Source: Bin87 sp965262485 (GTDB lineage Bacteria > Chloroflexota > Dehalococcoidia > Lucifugimonadales > UBA3495). From it: a stretch of DNA of 64,000 nucleotides. Below the pieces are notes generated by a model that saw nothing but the letters and a program-made list of their open reading frames with translations, searched no databases and was not told the DNA's origin. A program made the position numbers and the translations under genes. The number at the start of each line of letters is the position of its first letter. The first letter of the stretch is position 1. Location: positions 1,612,001-1,676,000 of the forward strand of contig OZ253540.1 of the NCBI GenBank assembly GCA_965262485.1, read 5' to 3'. Below, one piece after another: positions 1 through 8,796 of this stretch.

Positions 1-1
1 G

Positions 2-734
2 TTGGAGTCGGCCCGCCGCCGGACCAAGCCCCGCACCGTGGACTTGTACGACGTTTTCTGCGGCGTACTGTACCTCTTGAAAAGCGGCTGCCAGTGGCGA
101 ATGCTGCCCGCGGATTTCCCAAACTGGCGCACTTGCTACCAGTATTTCCGGCAATGGAGCGAGCGGCCCGGCCCGGAGCAGGATTCCATTCTGGAACAAG
201 TCCTAAAAAAAATCGGTTGGCGAGGCCCGACAAAGCAATGGACGGAAAAAGCAGACCAGCTTCTGCATCGTGGACTCCCAGAGCGTCAAGAACACGGACA
301 CCGCCGAGCAGAAGGGCTATGACGCGGGCAAGAAGGTATCCGGAATCAAGCGACACATCGCGGTGGACACGCAAGGATTGCCCCATGCGATCCACATAAC
401 CACGGCCAACGTCACCGACCGGGCTGGGGCTTTGGCGATGTTTGACCGGCGCCGGGACGGCCTCAGTCAGGTGCAGAACGTGCTGGTGGACGGGGGTTAC
501 ACTGGGGAACCCTTTGCCGCTGGGGTGCAAAGCCGGCTGGGAGCGTCGGTGGAGGTGGTGAAACGCAGCGAACTGCACACCTTCGTGGTGCTGCCGAAGC
601 GGTGGGTAGTGGAACGGTCTTTCGCCTGGCTGGAGAAGTGCCGCCGCCTCTGGAAGAACTGCGAAAGAAAGCTCAATACCAGCCTGCAAATGGTGGTGCT
701 TGCCTTCACGGTGCTAATCCTGAAAAGATCGTAG
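2..734 (+). pseudogene. IS5-family transposase, 5' end outside window, two frames
   Basis: This is a DDE transposase of the IS5 family, IS427-like group. The first frame (2-~210) has the N-terminal motif GCQWRMLP typical of the family. The second frame holds IVDSQSVKNTD (first catalytic Asp, ~264-297), LVDGGYTGE (second Asp) and WVVERSFAWLEKCRRL (catalytic Glu). The frames join at a run of eight A at 205-212: after it, the second frame reads on through GRKKQTSF into the DDE core. The change needed is +1 (or -2), whereas a programmed -1 shift is usual in the family. The protein is therefore made by slippage on the A run, or the copy is inactive. About 40 N-terminal residues lie beyond the window edge. 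The right end of the element is about 741, in gacaggctct, where it abuts IS110 DNA. Confidence 0.85.
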
Positions 735-741
735 ACAGGCT

Positions 742-1921
742 CTGAGGTCCAGGCTGCACCGACTCGCAGTAAGACACCCCTCACGCCGCCGGTGGTCGCT
801 CCGAACAGATTCACGGGCCTGAGCCCGCATTGCAAGTGTGGAGGACCACCGCATTATCACATCTGGGAGGTCTCAAAGATGAAGACGCCAAAGATGAAGA
901 CCATGGAAGGTAGCGCAGTGGAAGGCGGCGCAGTGGTGGGCATTGACGTCAGCAAAGCCAGCCTGGACGTGTCGGTGTCGGCTGGCCCGGCGCGTCGCTT
1001 TGCCAACACCGAGGAGGGCATCGCCGATCTGTTGCAATTGTTGGAGGCGCAGGAGGTCGCGCAGGTGGTGTGTGAACCCACCGGGGGCTATGAACTCCAG
1101 TTGGTCAACCGGTTGCGGGCCGGGGGACTGGGGGTGCACCAGGCCCACCCCAACCAGGTGCGGGATTTCGCCCGGGCCGCTGGCCACCTGGCGAAGACTG
1201 ACGCCCTGGACGCCCAGACGCTGTCGCGTTACGGCCAGGTGTTTGAACCCCCGGACACCCCGCAGCCGGAGCCGGAACGTGAGGAACTGCGGGATTTGCT
1301 GCGCCGCCGCCAGCAGCTGGTGGAACAGCGAGTGCAGGAGCTGAACCGGCGCAACCAGGGAACCTCCCGCAAGGCCCGGGCTTCCACCGCCCGCCACATC
1401 GCCTGGCTGGACCAGGAGATCGCCCAGCTGGATGAGGAGTACCAGGCCGCGTTGCAGAGCAGCGAGTCCCTGGCCCAACGCGCCGCCTTGTACCGCAGCG
1501 TGCCGGGCGTAGGGCCGCTCACCGCCGCCACCCTGACCGCCGAGCTGCCGGAACTGGGACAATACGACGGGAAGGCCCTGACCTCCCTGGTGGGACTGGC
1601 GCCCTGGTCTCGGGACAGTGGCCGGAAGCGGGGCCAGCGCACCATCCGGGGCGGTCGCGGCGTAGTGCGCCGGGCCTTGTACATGGCGGCCCTGGCGGCG
1701 ACACGCGGCCAGGGGAGCTTGCCTGATTTCTACCGTCAGCTGCGGCAACGTGGCAAAACTGGCAAAGTGGCGCTGGTGGCCGTGATGCGCAAACTGCTGT
1801 TGCAACTGAACGCCGTGGCCCGCCGCGGAACCCCCTGGACACAAACCCCCGGGGTACAACAACCCGGATAGAACCATCCCACCTCCAAACCCGCAAAAAG
1901 GCTTGACACCCAACACAGATA
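742..1921 (+). mobile_element. IS110-family element, copy 1, left end cut by IS5
   Basis: From 742 to about 1935 the DNA matches 29578-30774 almost base for base. Both copies have a leader of about 140-150 bp, the recombinase gene and a 3' tail ending in caacacagatac. No terminal inverted repeats or target duplications are seen, as expected for IS110. The right end runs straight into the R1 hairpin repeat (tgcgaggagcgcag from 1922). At the left, the sequence present in copy 2 before gaggtcc is replaced by the IS5 right end, so the IS5 element inserted into this copy. The leader 742-878 is where IS110-group elements encode their bridge RNA. Confidence 0.8.
879..1871 (+). CDS. IS110-family recombinase (DEDD transposase), copy 1
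   Basis: A 330-residue recombinase of the IS110 family, which in known members excises and inserts the element through a RuvC-like DEDD domain and a serine-containing Tnp domain guided by a structured bridge RNA. The N-terminal acidic residues are visible: D23 in VVGIDVSKA, E66 in VCEPTGGYE, and D108 and D111 in KTDALDAQTL. A helical linker covers ~130-200. The C-terminal domain starts at YRSVPGVGPLTAA, and the likely nucleophile is S247 in APWSRDSGRKRGQR. The start is the ATG at 879, which has GGGAGG eight bases upstream; the frame is open further 5' but without a better site. It differs from copy 2 at residues 131 (E/D) and 159 (N/H) and in the last few residues. Confidence 0.9.
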   Translation: MKTPKMKTMEGSAVEGGAVVGIDVSKASLDVSVSAGPARRFANTEEGIADLLQLLEAQEVAQVVCEPTGGYELQLVNRLRAGGLGVHQAHPNQVRDFARAAGHLAKTDALDAQTLSRYGQVFEPPDTPQPEPEREELRDLLRRRQQLVEQRVQELNRRNQGTSRKARASTARHIAWLDQEIAQLDEEYQAALQSSESLAQRAALYRSVPGVGPLTAATLTAELPELGQYDGKALTSLVGLAPWSRDSGRKRGQRTIRGGRGVVRRALYMAALAATRGQGSLPDFYRQLRQRGKTGKVALVAVMRKLLLQLNAVARRGTPWTQTPGVQQPG

Positions 1922-2026
1922 CTGCGAGGAGCGCAGCGACGTGGCAATCTCGTTGAGGCTGAACACACGCCGGCAAACCACCGGTGCTACGGCGACGCGA
2001 TTGCCACGCTGCGCTCGCAATGACAG
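1922..2026. repeat. R1 hairpin repeat, adjoining IS110
   Basis: The arms tgcgaggagcgcagcgacg...ggcaatctcg and cgattgccacgctgcgctcgcaatgaca pair around a ~40-nt loop. The first bases of the left arm (tgtcat) are missing because IS110 starts there. Confidence 0.8.
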
Positions 2027-2296
2027 TGGTGGGTCCGCCCTCACCCCCGGCCCCTCACCCCCGGCCCCTCTCCCGGAGGGCGAGGGGCCGGGGGTGAGGG
2101 CGGACTTCCCCGGTAGCGACCGGTACTTCCCCCGCTTTTGGGGAGAGTGCCCCTACGTCCCGGAACCGTCCTGCGCGCCGCTGGCGTGTGTTCAACCTCT
2201 TGGCATACAGGTCGCGATGGCCCCAATTACCAAAAGACGGAGTGGTAGAATGCGAGACAATATGTCTTAGAATCCGCACCGGAGGGCCATAGAGTA
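2027..2296. repeat. R4 hairpin and leader of the mutase operon
   Basis: 2039-2101 is a long inverted repeat of the R4 type (ctcacccccggcccctc ... gaggggccgggggtgag). The rest (2102-2296) has no gene. The mutase start at 2297 is preceded by ccggagggccat, a possible ribosome site. No clear promoter was picked out. Confidence 0.6.
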
Positions 2297-3955
2297 ATGT
2301 CTGCAAACAAGCAGGAATGGCAACAATCTACGCTCGGCCGGGTAACCCAACGGTTTCCGGAGCGTCGGGATTCATTCAAAACTGACTCGGGCCTGAGCCT
2401 GGATACTGTTTATACGCCCGAAGACAGCACACCGGCGGCCGACGTGCCGGAATCCGTGGGCTATCCGGGGGAGTTTCCTTATACCAGGGGAGTACAACCC
2501 AATATGTACCGGGGACGGATCTGGACCATGCGGCAGTATGCCGGATATGCCACCGCCGCCGCGACGAACGAACGATACCGTTACTTGCTGGACAACGGGC
2601 AAACGGGATTATCGGTGGCCTTCGATCTGCCCACTCAAATCGGTTACGACAGCGATCACCCGCTGGCACAAGGGGAGGTTGGCAAAGTAGGTGTGCCCAT
2701 CAGTTCCCTGGCCGATATGGAAACCCTGTTCGACGGGATTCCATTGGACAAAGTAAGCACGTCCATGACCATCAATGCGACGGCATCGGTGCTGCTGTGC
2801 CTGTACATTGCCGCGGGAAAACGGCAGGGCGTTGCGGTCGACCAGTTGAGCGGGACGTTGCAGAATGACATTCTGAAAGAATACATCGCGCGAGGCACTT
2901 ATTCTTATCCGCCCCGTCCTTCGATGCGTCTGGTGGTGGATGTGTTCAAGTATTGCGCTGAGAACGTGCCGCGCTGGAACACGATCAGCATCAGCGGTTA
3001 CCACATGCGGGAGGCGGGAGCCACCGCAATCCAGGAGTTGGCGTTCACGTTCGCGAACGCAATCGCGTATGTTCAGGCGGCTGTCGACGCAGGTTTGAAG
3101 GTGGACGACTTTGCGCCCCGTCTGTCGTTTTTCTTCGTGGCTCAGAACAATCTCTTCGAAGAGGTCGCCAAGTTTCGGGCAGCGCGACGCCTGTGGGCCC
3201 GTATTATGAAAGACGGATTTGGAGCCAAAGATCCCCGCTCAATGATGTTGCGGTTCCACACCCAAACTGCCGGAGTTACGTTGACGGCTCAGCAGCCCGA
3301 CAACAACGTGGTCCGGAGCACCGTTCAGGCGCTGGCGGCGGTTCTGGGAGGCACCCAGTCGCTGCACGTAAATTCCCGCGACGAAGCCTTGAGTTTGCCA
3401 ACCGAGGAATCGGCGCAGTTGTCGTTAAGGACCCAGCAAATCCTGGCCCACGAAAGCGGAACAGCAGACGTGGTGGACCCCCTCGGCGGGTCCTGGTACG
3501 TTGAAGACCTGACCGATCGCCTGGAATCTGCCGCCCTGGATTACATTGCGCGCATCGACCGGATGGGTGGAGCGGTATCTGCGATTGAGGACGGTTTCCA
3601 GGTGCGGGAAATCGGAGAGGCGGCATACCGACATCAACGCGAGGTCGACGAAGGTGCCCGGGTGGTGGTAGGCGTGAACCAGTACGTCACCGAATCACCT
3701 CCCATATCCGGATTGCTGCGCGTGGATGCTGCGGCTGCTGCGGAGCAGGTGGCTCGGCTGCAGCAGTTACGCCGGGACCGAGATAACATGGCTGTTCAGG
3801 TGAGTCTGGCGAGGTTTGCCGACGCGGCCCGCAGCGAAGCGGCCAACACCATCCCGCCGATGATGGAATGCGTGGAGAAATACGCCACCCTCGGGGAGAT
3901 TTGCCAAGTGCTGAGACAAGTGTTCGGCGAGTACGAACCAGCCGCCGGGCTGTGA
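2297..3955 (+). CDS. mcmA: Methylmalonyl-CoA mutase, large (catalytic) subunit
   Basis: Catalyses the B12-dependent interconversion of (R)-methylmalonyl-CoA and succinyl-CoA, used in propionate and branched-chain or odd-chain acyl breakdown. The 552 residues cover the TIM-barrel mutase domain from YPFTRG-like EFPYTRGVQPNMYRGR (~60-74) to the C-terminal helices. Visible landmarks are the substrate region SVAFDLPTQIGYDSDHP (~106-122) and NTISISGYHMREAG (~228-241), with the His (~236) that contacts the CoA thioester carbonyl. The protein ends where the cobalamin-binding domain would begin (no DxHxxG...GG), so the B12 subunit must be encoded elsewhere, as in two-subunit mutases. It is first in an operon with acyl-CoA dehydrogenase and methylmalonyl-CoA epimerase genes, which supports the role. 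The alternative of isobutyryl-CoA or another acyl-CoA mutase cannot be excluded without the substrate-pocket comparison. Confidence 0.93.
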   Translation: MSANKQEWQQSTLGRVTQRFPERRDSFKTDSGLSLDTVYTPEDSTPAADVPESVGYPGEFPYTRGVQPNMYRGRIWTMRQYAGYATAAATNERYRYLLDNGQTGLSVAFDLPTQIGYDSDHPLAQGEVGKVGVPISSLADMETLFDGIPLDKVSTSMTINATASVLLCLYIAAGKRQGVAVDQLSGTLQNDILKEYIARGTYSYPPRPSMRLVVDVFKYCAENVPRWNTISISGYHMREAGATAIQELAFTFANAIAYVQAAVDAGLKVDDFAPRLSFFFVAQNNLFEEVAKFRAARRLWARIMKDGFGAKDPRSMMLRFHTQTAGVTLTAQQPDNNVVRSTVQALAAVLGGTQSLHVNSRDEALSLPTEESAQLSLRTQQILAHESGTADVVDPLGGSWYVEDLTDRLESAALDYIARIDRMGGAVSAIEDGFQVREIGEAAYRHQREVDEGARVVVGVNQYVTESPPISGLLRVDAAAAAEQVARLQQLRRDRDNMAVQVSLARFADAARSEAANTIPPMMECVEKYATLGEICQVLRQVFGEYEPAAGL

Positions 3956-4051
3956 TAGACTGACCGCGTTTGGCCAGCATGAAACCGGGATCGCAAGATT
4001 TGCGGTTTCGGCTTGGCTCGTGAAACTTTATAGACCTCGCGGAGGATTGCC

Positions 4052-5206
4052 GTGATTGATTTGATGCTGAATGAAGAAGAGCGAATGCTGCAAAACCTGG
4101 TACGGGATTTTGCAGAACGCGAGGTGATGCCACGATCCGCCGAGCTGGATGAGAAGGCCGAATTTTCGTGGGACAACTGGCGCGGAATGGCTCAATTGGG
4201 GTTAACGGGGATCGGTGTTGACCCGGCTTACGGCGGCAGTGGCGGGGGATTTCGGCAGTCGTCCATCGCCATATCCGAGATGGCCCGCGCCGACGTCGCG
4301 GCCAGCGTAACTCTGGCGGCACACCTGGGGTTGGGACTCGAAACCATCGCCCGCTTTGGCAACGAAGAACAGAAGCAGCAATATATTCCGTCATTGGCCA
4401 CGGGCCGCGGAATCGCAGCCTGGGCGCTCACTGAGCCCGGCAGCGGGTCTGACGCCGCAGCAATGGCTACCACGGCCAGTCGTCGCAACGGTTCGTGGGT
4501 CCTCAACGGGTCCAAGCAGTTCATCACGAACGCCGAGGTTGCTGAAACGCTGGTAGTGTTCGCGAATGAGGATCGTTCGGCCGGACACCGCGGGGTTTGC
4601 GCCTTTATCGTCCCCGCCGGAACACCCGGGATGCAGATCAATCCTCAGCACAACAAGATGGGGATCCGCGCATCCAGCACCTGTGAAATCGTGTTCGACG
4701 GCGCCGAAATCTCAACTGACAACCTGATTGGTGAAGCAGGCATGGGATTTCGATACGCAATGGACATCCTGGATTCCAGCCGAATTTCGATTGCCGCGCA
4801 GTGTGTTGGTATTGGCCAGGCGGCGCTGGAAGAAGCGGTAAGATACGCTCAATTGCGAGAAACCTTTGGGAGTCCTCTGGCCAATCACCAGGCAATCCAG
4901 TTCAAGATTGCCGATATCGCCACCGCCGTCCATGCAGCCAGAGTCGCCACGATGCATGCCGCGACGTTGCGAGACGAGGGTTTGCCGTTCAAAAACGAGG
5001 CGTCAATGGCGAAGTTGATTGCGTCCGAGATGTGCAACACAGCGGCCTACGAGGCCATGCAAATCCACGGCGGGATCGGTTACTTCAAGGAATCCCGCAT
5101 CGAGCGAATTTTCCGCGATGCCCGGGTAACCACCATCTACGAAGGCACTTCGGAAGTGCAGCGGATGATTATCGCGCGTCAGGTTCTGGCTCAGTATCCG
5201 GTATAA
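4052..5206 (+). CDS. Acyl-CoA dehydrogenase
   Basis: FAD enzyme that oxidises an acyl-CoA to the trans-2-enoyl-CoA and passes electrons to ETF. At 384 residues it has the usual family length. The N-terminal helical domain, the middle domain with AWALTEPGSGSDAAAM (~125-140) and NGSKQFITNA, and the C-terminal domain with the QIHGGIGYFKE signature (~330-340) are all present. The catalytic base is the Glu in TIYEGTSEVQR (~361-370). The GTG at 4052 is chosen as start because gcggagga lies just upstream. It lies 96 bases after the mutase and 29 before the epimerase, so it probably feeds the same acyl-CoA route (short or branched chain); the exact substrate is not readable from the sequence. Confidence 0.93.
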   Translation: MIDLMLNEEERMLQNLVRDFAEREVMPRSAELDEKAEFSWDNWRGMAQLGLTGIGVDPAYGGSGGGFRQSSIAISEMARADVAASVTLAAHLGLGLETIARFGNEEQKQQYIPSLATGRGIAAWALTEPGSGSDAAAMATTASRRNGSWVLNGSKQFITNAEVAETLVVFANEDRSAGHRGVCAFIVPAGTPGMQINPQHNKMGIRASSTCEIVFDGAEISTDNLIGEAGMGFRYAMDILDSSRISIAAQCVGIGQAALEEAVRYAQLRETFGSPLANHQAIQFKIADIATAVHAARVATMHAATLRDEGLPFKNEASMAKLIASEMCNTAAYEAMQIHGGIGYFKESRIERIFRDARVTTIYEGTSEVQRMIIARQVLAQYPV

Positions 5207-5235
5207 CCGCCCATTCCAGGGAGGAGCCGAATCAG

Positions 5236-5646
5236 ATGACCGAAGTTTGTTCTGTCAATTATGTTGACCACGTTGGTATAGCCGTTAACGACATATTCGC
5301 CGCGCTGGAATTTTTTGCAACCAATTTTGGCGCTGCCACACCCGACGTAGTTGACATGGCCGATCAGGGGGTCAAGGCCTGTTTGATTGAGGTAGGTGAG
5401 ACCAGGCTGGAGTTGTTGCAACCCCTGTCAACGGAGAGCGCGGTCGGCAGGTTTATCGAACGGAGGGGAGAAGGGTTGCATCACCTGGCGCTCAACGTGG
5501 ACGACATAGCTGGCAAGCTGAAAATACTGTCGGCAAACGGTTTGAGCCTGATCGACAATGAACCCAGGCACGGTTTATCCGGCGCCATTGCCTTCGTGCA
5601 TCCCCGTTCGGTTTTCGGCGTGTTAACCGAGCTGGTGGAGAATTAG
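5236..5646 (+). CDS. mce: Methylmalonyl-CoA epimerase (VOC fold)
   Basis: Interconverts (S)- and (R)-methylmalonyl-CoA so that the carboxylation product can enter the mutase. The 136 residues show two beta-alpha-beta-beta-beta modules: VDHVGIAVNDIFAALEFF at the start and GLHHLALNVDDI in the second half. Metal ligands are visible as His in DHVGIAV, Glu in RLELLQPL, His in GLHHLAL, and the C-terminal Glu in FGVLTELVEN. The ATG at 5236 follows gggaggagccgaatcag and gives the usual family length; a much longer frame upstream overlaps the dehydrogenase and is not used. It is third in the operon. Confidence 0.9.
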   Translation: MTEVCSVNYVDHVGIAVNDIFAALEFFATNFGAATPDVVDMADQGVKACLIEVGETRLELLQPLSTESAVGRFIERRGEGLHHLALNVDDIAGKLKILSANGLSLIDNEPRHGLSGAIAFVHPRSVFGVLTELVEN

Positions 5647-5670
5647 CAACGTAAAACCGGAGGCGTTCCC

Positions 5671-6708
5671 GTGCCGGCCCACGTAGTGTATGGCGACACG
5701 TTCCTGGTTTCGGCAGAAGTGCTGCGGATCAAGGCGGAGGCGGGCGCTCAAGATCTGATGGATTCGAACCGGCAGCGGGTTGTTGCATCAGACGCCGTTC
5801 CTGCCGAAGTGGTGGCGATGTGTGTTTCGTTGCCGTTTCTTGATTCCGTCCGCCTGATCGAGCTTGAGGGGGCGCTGGCTACCCAGGAGAGTTCCCCCTC
5901 GGGCCGCTCCCGGGGTGGCGGGCGTGGGCGACGTACCCGAAGAGGCGGCGGCCCGGAGGGATGGAGCCAGGTTGTTGCGGCCATTCCTGCCATGCCCCCG
6001 ACGACGCTGCTCATTTTGACCGATGGAGTTGTGGCCGACGGCAATCCGTTGTTGCGGGAGCTGCGCGACCAGGCCACGGTGCACAAGCAAACGGCGCCCA
6101 GCGGCCAGGGATTGGACCAATGGATCAAGCGCTCGGCAGAGGTAAAGGGTGCGACTATCTCGCCGCCCGCAATCCGGGCGATTAGCGAGATGGTGGGCAA
6201 TGATCTTTGGGCGTTGGATCGGGAGCTGGAGAAGTTATCTTTGTTCGCGGGAGACAAAGCCATCTCTGAATCCGACGTGAAGGAAATGGTTCCCTACGCT
6301 CAGGAAGCCAACATATTCACGACGGTAGATGCAATCGTGGCGGGACGCGGCGGGGATGCAATGCAATTGTTGCGCCGGTTGCTCCACGATGGGCGCGAAC
6401 CTCAGTACATTGCGGCGATGATAGAGCGACAATTGCGGTTGCTGGCAATAGCGCGAGATCTGATCGACCGCGGGGTGGATCGCGGGGATTTGGGCCGGCG
6501 ATTGGGTACCAACTCCGATTTCGTGGTGCGAAAGACGCTGGAACAAGCGCGCCGGTTGTCGATGCATCAAATTGTTCAGATGTACGAACGGTTGTTGCGA
6601 AGCGACGTGGCGATCAAGCGTGGGGAGCTTGAACCGGCGATTTCGCTGGAGTTGCTGGTGGCAGAACTGGCTACGATGTATTCGGGAACCCTGCCTCGCC
6701 GGCGCTGA
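5671..6708 (+). CDS. holA: DNA polymerase III, delta subunit
   Basis: Clamp-loader subunit that opens the beta sliding clamp. The 345 residues match HolA in length and plan: an N-terminal domain beginning HVVYGDTFLVSAEVLRIK, a middle AAA-like domain (LLILTDGV, ~110-120; WIKRSAEVKGATISPPAIRAISEMVGNDLWALDRELEKLSLF, ~150-190) and a C-terminal helical collar (QLLRRLLHDGREPQYIAAMIERQLRLL, ~240-265). Between ~75 and 98 there is an Arg/Gly-rich insertion (GRSRGGGRGRRTRRGGG) not typical of the family. The start is the GTG at 5671 with ccggaggcgtt upstream. It is 24 bases after mce and probably co-transcribed, an unrelated housekeeping gene at the operon end. Confidence 0.85.
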   Translation: MPAHVVYGDTFLVSAEVLRIKAEAGAQDLMDSNRQRVVASDAVPAEVVAMCVSLPFLDSVRLIELEGALATQESSPSGRSRGGGRGRRTRRGGGPEGWSQVVAAIPAMPPTTLLILTDGVVADGNPLLRELRDQATVHKQTAPSGQGLDQWIKRSAEVKGATISPPAIRAISEMVGNDLWALDRELEKLSLFAGDKAISESDVKEMVPYAQEANIFTTVDAIVAGRGGDAMQLLRRLLHDGREPQYIAAMIERQLRLLAIARDLIDRGVDRGDLGRRLGTNSDFVVRKTLEQARRLSMHQIVQMYERLLRSDVAIKRGELEPAISLELLVAELATMYSGTLPRRR

Positions 6709-6715
6709 GTTACGG

Positions 6716-7699
6716 TTATTCCCCTTCCGGGTACAAAATAGGATTGAAACAGGACGTGTAGTGACCCTCCGTCAATTCAACCAGCGCCGGAGAATCCTCG
6801 ATCCGGCAACGCGAAATGGCTTTGGGGCAACGCGGCAGGAACGGGCATTGTTCGCCCAGGTCTATCAGGTCGGGTGGGGAGCCGCGCAAGGCTCGTAGCC
6901 GGTGACCGGCAGCGTCCAGCCTGGGCAACGACTGCAACAGCGACCAGGTATAGGGATGCCGGGGTTGTTGGAACAAGGGCAGCAAACCGGCGTGTTCGAT
7001 CAGTTGCCCGGCATACATCACCCCTACCCGGCGCGCCATATTCGCCACGACTCCCATGTCATGGGTGATCAACAGGATCGCAGACTTGGAATCCCGACTC
7101 AGTTCCTTCAGCCTTTCCAGAATTTCGGCCTGCAACGTAACGTCCACGCTGGATGTCACTTCGTCGGCGATCAGCAGGCGGGGCCGCATTACGAGAGCCA
7201 TGGCCAACATAACCCGTTGACACTGGCCGCCGCTGAGCGTGAACGGATAGGCTCCCATGATGCGTCTGGGGTCTGGCACCCCCAGCTCGCGCAGCATCTC
7301 CTGGCAGACGGCGGCGGCGGCCCGCCGGTTCAAAGGCGAGTGGGTCATGATTACTTCGGTCAGTTGGGCCCCGACGGTTTGAACCGGGTTCAGGGCGGCC
7401 TGCGCGTCCTGGAAAACCAGCGACATGGTTTTGCCGCGGAGTTGCCGCATATATTCTTCGGGCGCCGTTATCAGATCGACGCCGTCGAAAACGACCTGAC
7501 CCCTGGTAACGAAACCGTTATCCGGAAGCAGCCCCATTACCGCAAGAGCCAGCGCACTCTTCCCGGCCCCGCTTTCGCCTACGATACAGAAAACCTCTTC
7601 CTCTTCCTGAGCGAAGGAAACACCGTTCACGGCGTGCACAATTCCGTTGGGGACTCGGAACTCGACATGAAGGTCTTCTATTTGCAATACAGGTGGCAA
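6716..7699 (-). CDS. Dipeptide/oligopeptide-type ABC transporter ATP-binding protein
   Basis: ATPase of the DppD/OppD type, 327 residues. It has Walker A GESGAGKSA (~40-48), the signature LSGGQCQRV (~155), Walker B LLIADEVTSS (~178) and the H-loop ITHDMGV (~210). The C-terminal oligopeptide-type extension carries Cys residues (CPFLPRCPKAISRC ~288-302), as in this family. Walker B reads DEVT instead of the usual DEPT. No permease, binding protein or partner DppF gene lies nearby, so it is an orphan here. It converges on holA with a 7-base gap; the stop-to-stop junction carries no obvious terminator. Confidence 0.9.
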   Translation of the reverse strand: MPPVLQIEDLHVEFRVPNGIVHAVNGVSFAQEEEEVFCIVGESGAGKSALALAVMGLLPDNGFVTRGQVVFDGVDLITAPEEYMRQLRGKTMSLVFQDAQAALNPVQTVGAQLTEVIMTHSPLNRRAAAAVCQEMLRELGVPDPRRIMGAYPFTLSGGQCQRVMLAMALVMRPRLLIADEVTSSVDVTLQAEILERLKELSRDSKSAILLITHDMGVVANMARRVGVMYAGQLIEHAGLLPLFQQPRHPYTWSLLQSLPRLDAAGHRLRALRGSPPDLIDLGEQCPFLPRCPKAISRCRIEDSPALVELTEGHYTSCFNPILYPEGE

Positions 7700-7830
7700 T
7701 GTCCCGTTCCGCTATGTGGGTGGCCGAGTGAAAACTGAACCGAATTGACGTTGGACGGCAGCATCGCCCGGTCGGAATTTCCGATCGCGCTGGGATATTC
7801 TACACGGCGCGACCCAATGGATGGATCGAT

Positions 7831-8529
7831 TCAGGTGGGAGGGACGACAGCCGAGCCGGCCAAATTCAACGGCTGCATACGTCCGGCTTTGAGTTCGGCA
7901 ATGAGATCGCTCAGCGATGCTATTTTCCGTTCAAACAGGGTGGCGGCAGTTCCCATCTGAAAAATCCGGTGGGTATCGCTTCCGCCGGTTCCTGGCTTAC
8001 CGAGATTGCAGCGCAACTCGTCAGCGAATCGGTTTTCTGCTGCGGAACCACGGCCATTTTGAGATTCTACGGCGTGGAATAACCCAAGCATGGGATCTGC
8101 CAGCGCGCGGGCTAACATGTCTGCCCTCCGGTTTGCGTCTGAACCGGGCTCTGACAAAAAACGGCGGCGGTACGGGTGGGCGGCTACCAGAACTGCACCG
8201 GCGCGGTCGGCTTCCCCGCGCAGGAATTCGGGTTTGTGCATTCCGAAGCGGTACCGGCGCAAACCGAAGGCGAGGACATGGCCGACATCGGTGTTGATTT
8301 CGCAGCCGGGCAAGACGAGGATGCCGTGGCGACGCGTCAATTCGGCGGTGGATTCCGGGGGCCAAAAATCATCGTGTTCCGTGAGGCAAATTCCATCGAG
8401 TCCGCCGGCTTTAGCCGCCTCAATCAAATCATCTACGGAAACGAAACTGTCATCGGATTTCGGATAGGTGTGAGCGTGCAAATCGATAAGCACTGGAACT
8501 CCCGCGGCGCGTTGGCCGGGGGTAATCAT
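7831..8529 (-). CDS. PHP-domain metal-dependent phosphoesterase
   Basis: A 232-residue protein of the PHP superfamily, which hydrolyses phosphoesters using a cluster of metal ions. Ligand motifs are visible in order: DLHAHTYPKSDD (~16-27), LTEHDDFW (~49-56), LPGCEINTDVGHVLAFG (~73-89), VAAHPYRR (~112-119) and GGSDTHR (~188-194). Substrate is not predictable (possible nucleotides, RNA ends or inositol/histidinol-type phosphates). The start at 8529 gives a short N-terminal tail before the domain; an in-frame GTG closer to the LIDLHAH motif could also be used. It is divergent from, and unlinked to, its neighbours. Confidence 0.82.
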   Translation of the reverse strand: MITPGQRAAGVPVLIDLHAHTYPKSDDSFVSVDDLIEAAKAGGLDGICLTEHDDFWPPESTAELTRRHGILVLPGCEINTDVGHVLAFGLRRYRFGMHKPEFLRGEADRAGAVLVAAHPYRRRFLSEPGSDANRRADMLARALADPMLGLFHAVESQNGRGSAAENRFADELRCNLGKPGTGGSDTHRIFQMGTAATLFERKIASLSDLIAELKAGRMQPLNLAGSAVVPPT

Positions 8530-8599
8530 ATCACCGAACGATCCCCGGTCGAAACGCGTGAGGGTGATGAGGAGATTCCGCTACTCGGGGTACGCTTTA

Positions 8600-8730
8600 T
8601 CCGCAGCGGGGGTGGGAGGTTTTTACCTGGATGGACAGGATGAAGCGGATAGACAGGATTTTTGGGTGTGGTGGTTTGTCATTGCGACCCCGTACTCGAT
8701 GTGGGGGTTGGCAATCTCGTCGCTGAAAAC
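8600..8730. repeat. R6 repeat and R1/R5 half hairpin
   Basis: 8618-8662 (tggatggacaggatgaag...gacaggattttt) recurs at 24366-24405 and 30833-30872. 8679-8725 is an R1 left arm in which the central part is replaced by the R5 palindrome ccccgtactcgatgtgggg. No gene seen between 8530 and 8796. Confidence 0.6.
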
Positions 8731-8796
8731 GCCGCCGGCAGTCCTCCCCAGGCTGCCGGCGGCGTTGCGTCGGGGGACTATTTCCCGGTTGTTTTC

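Noticed and set aside
873..1976. Long open frame opposite the IS110 recombinase
   Set aside because: It is the complement of a recombinase with intact catalytic motifs, is rich in Gly/Gln/Leu from GC skew and shows no family features. The same holds at 29709-30779.
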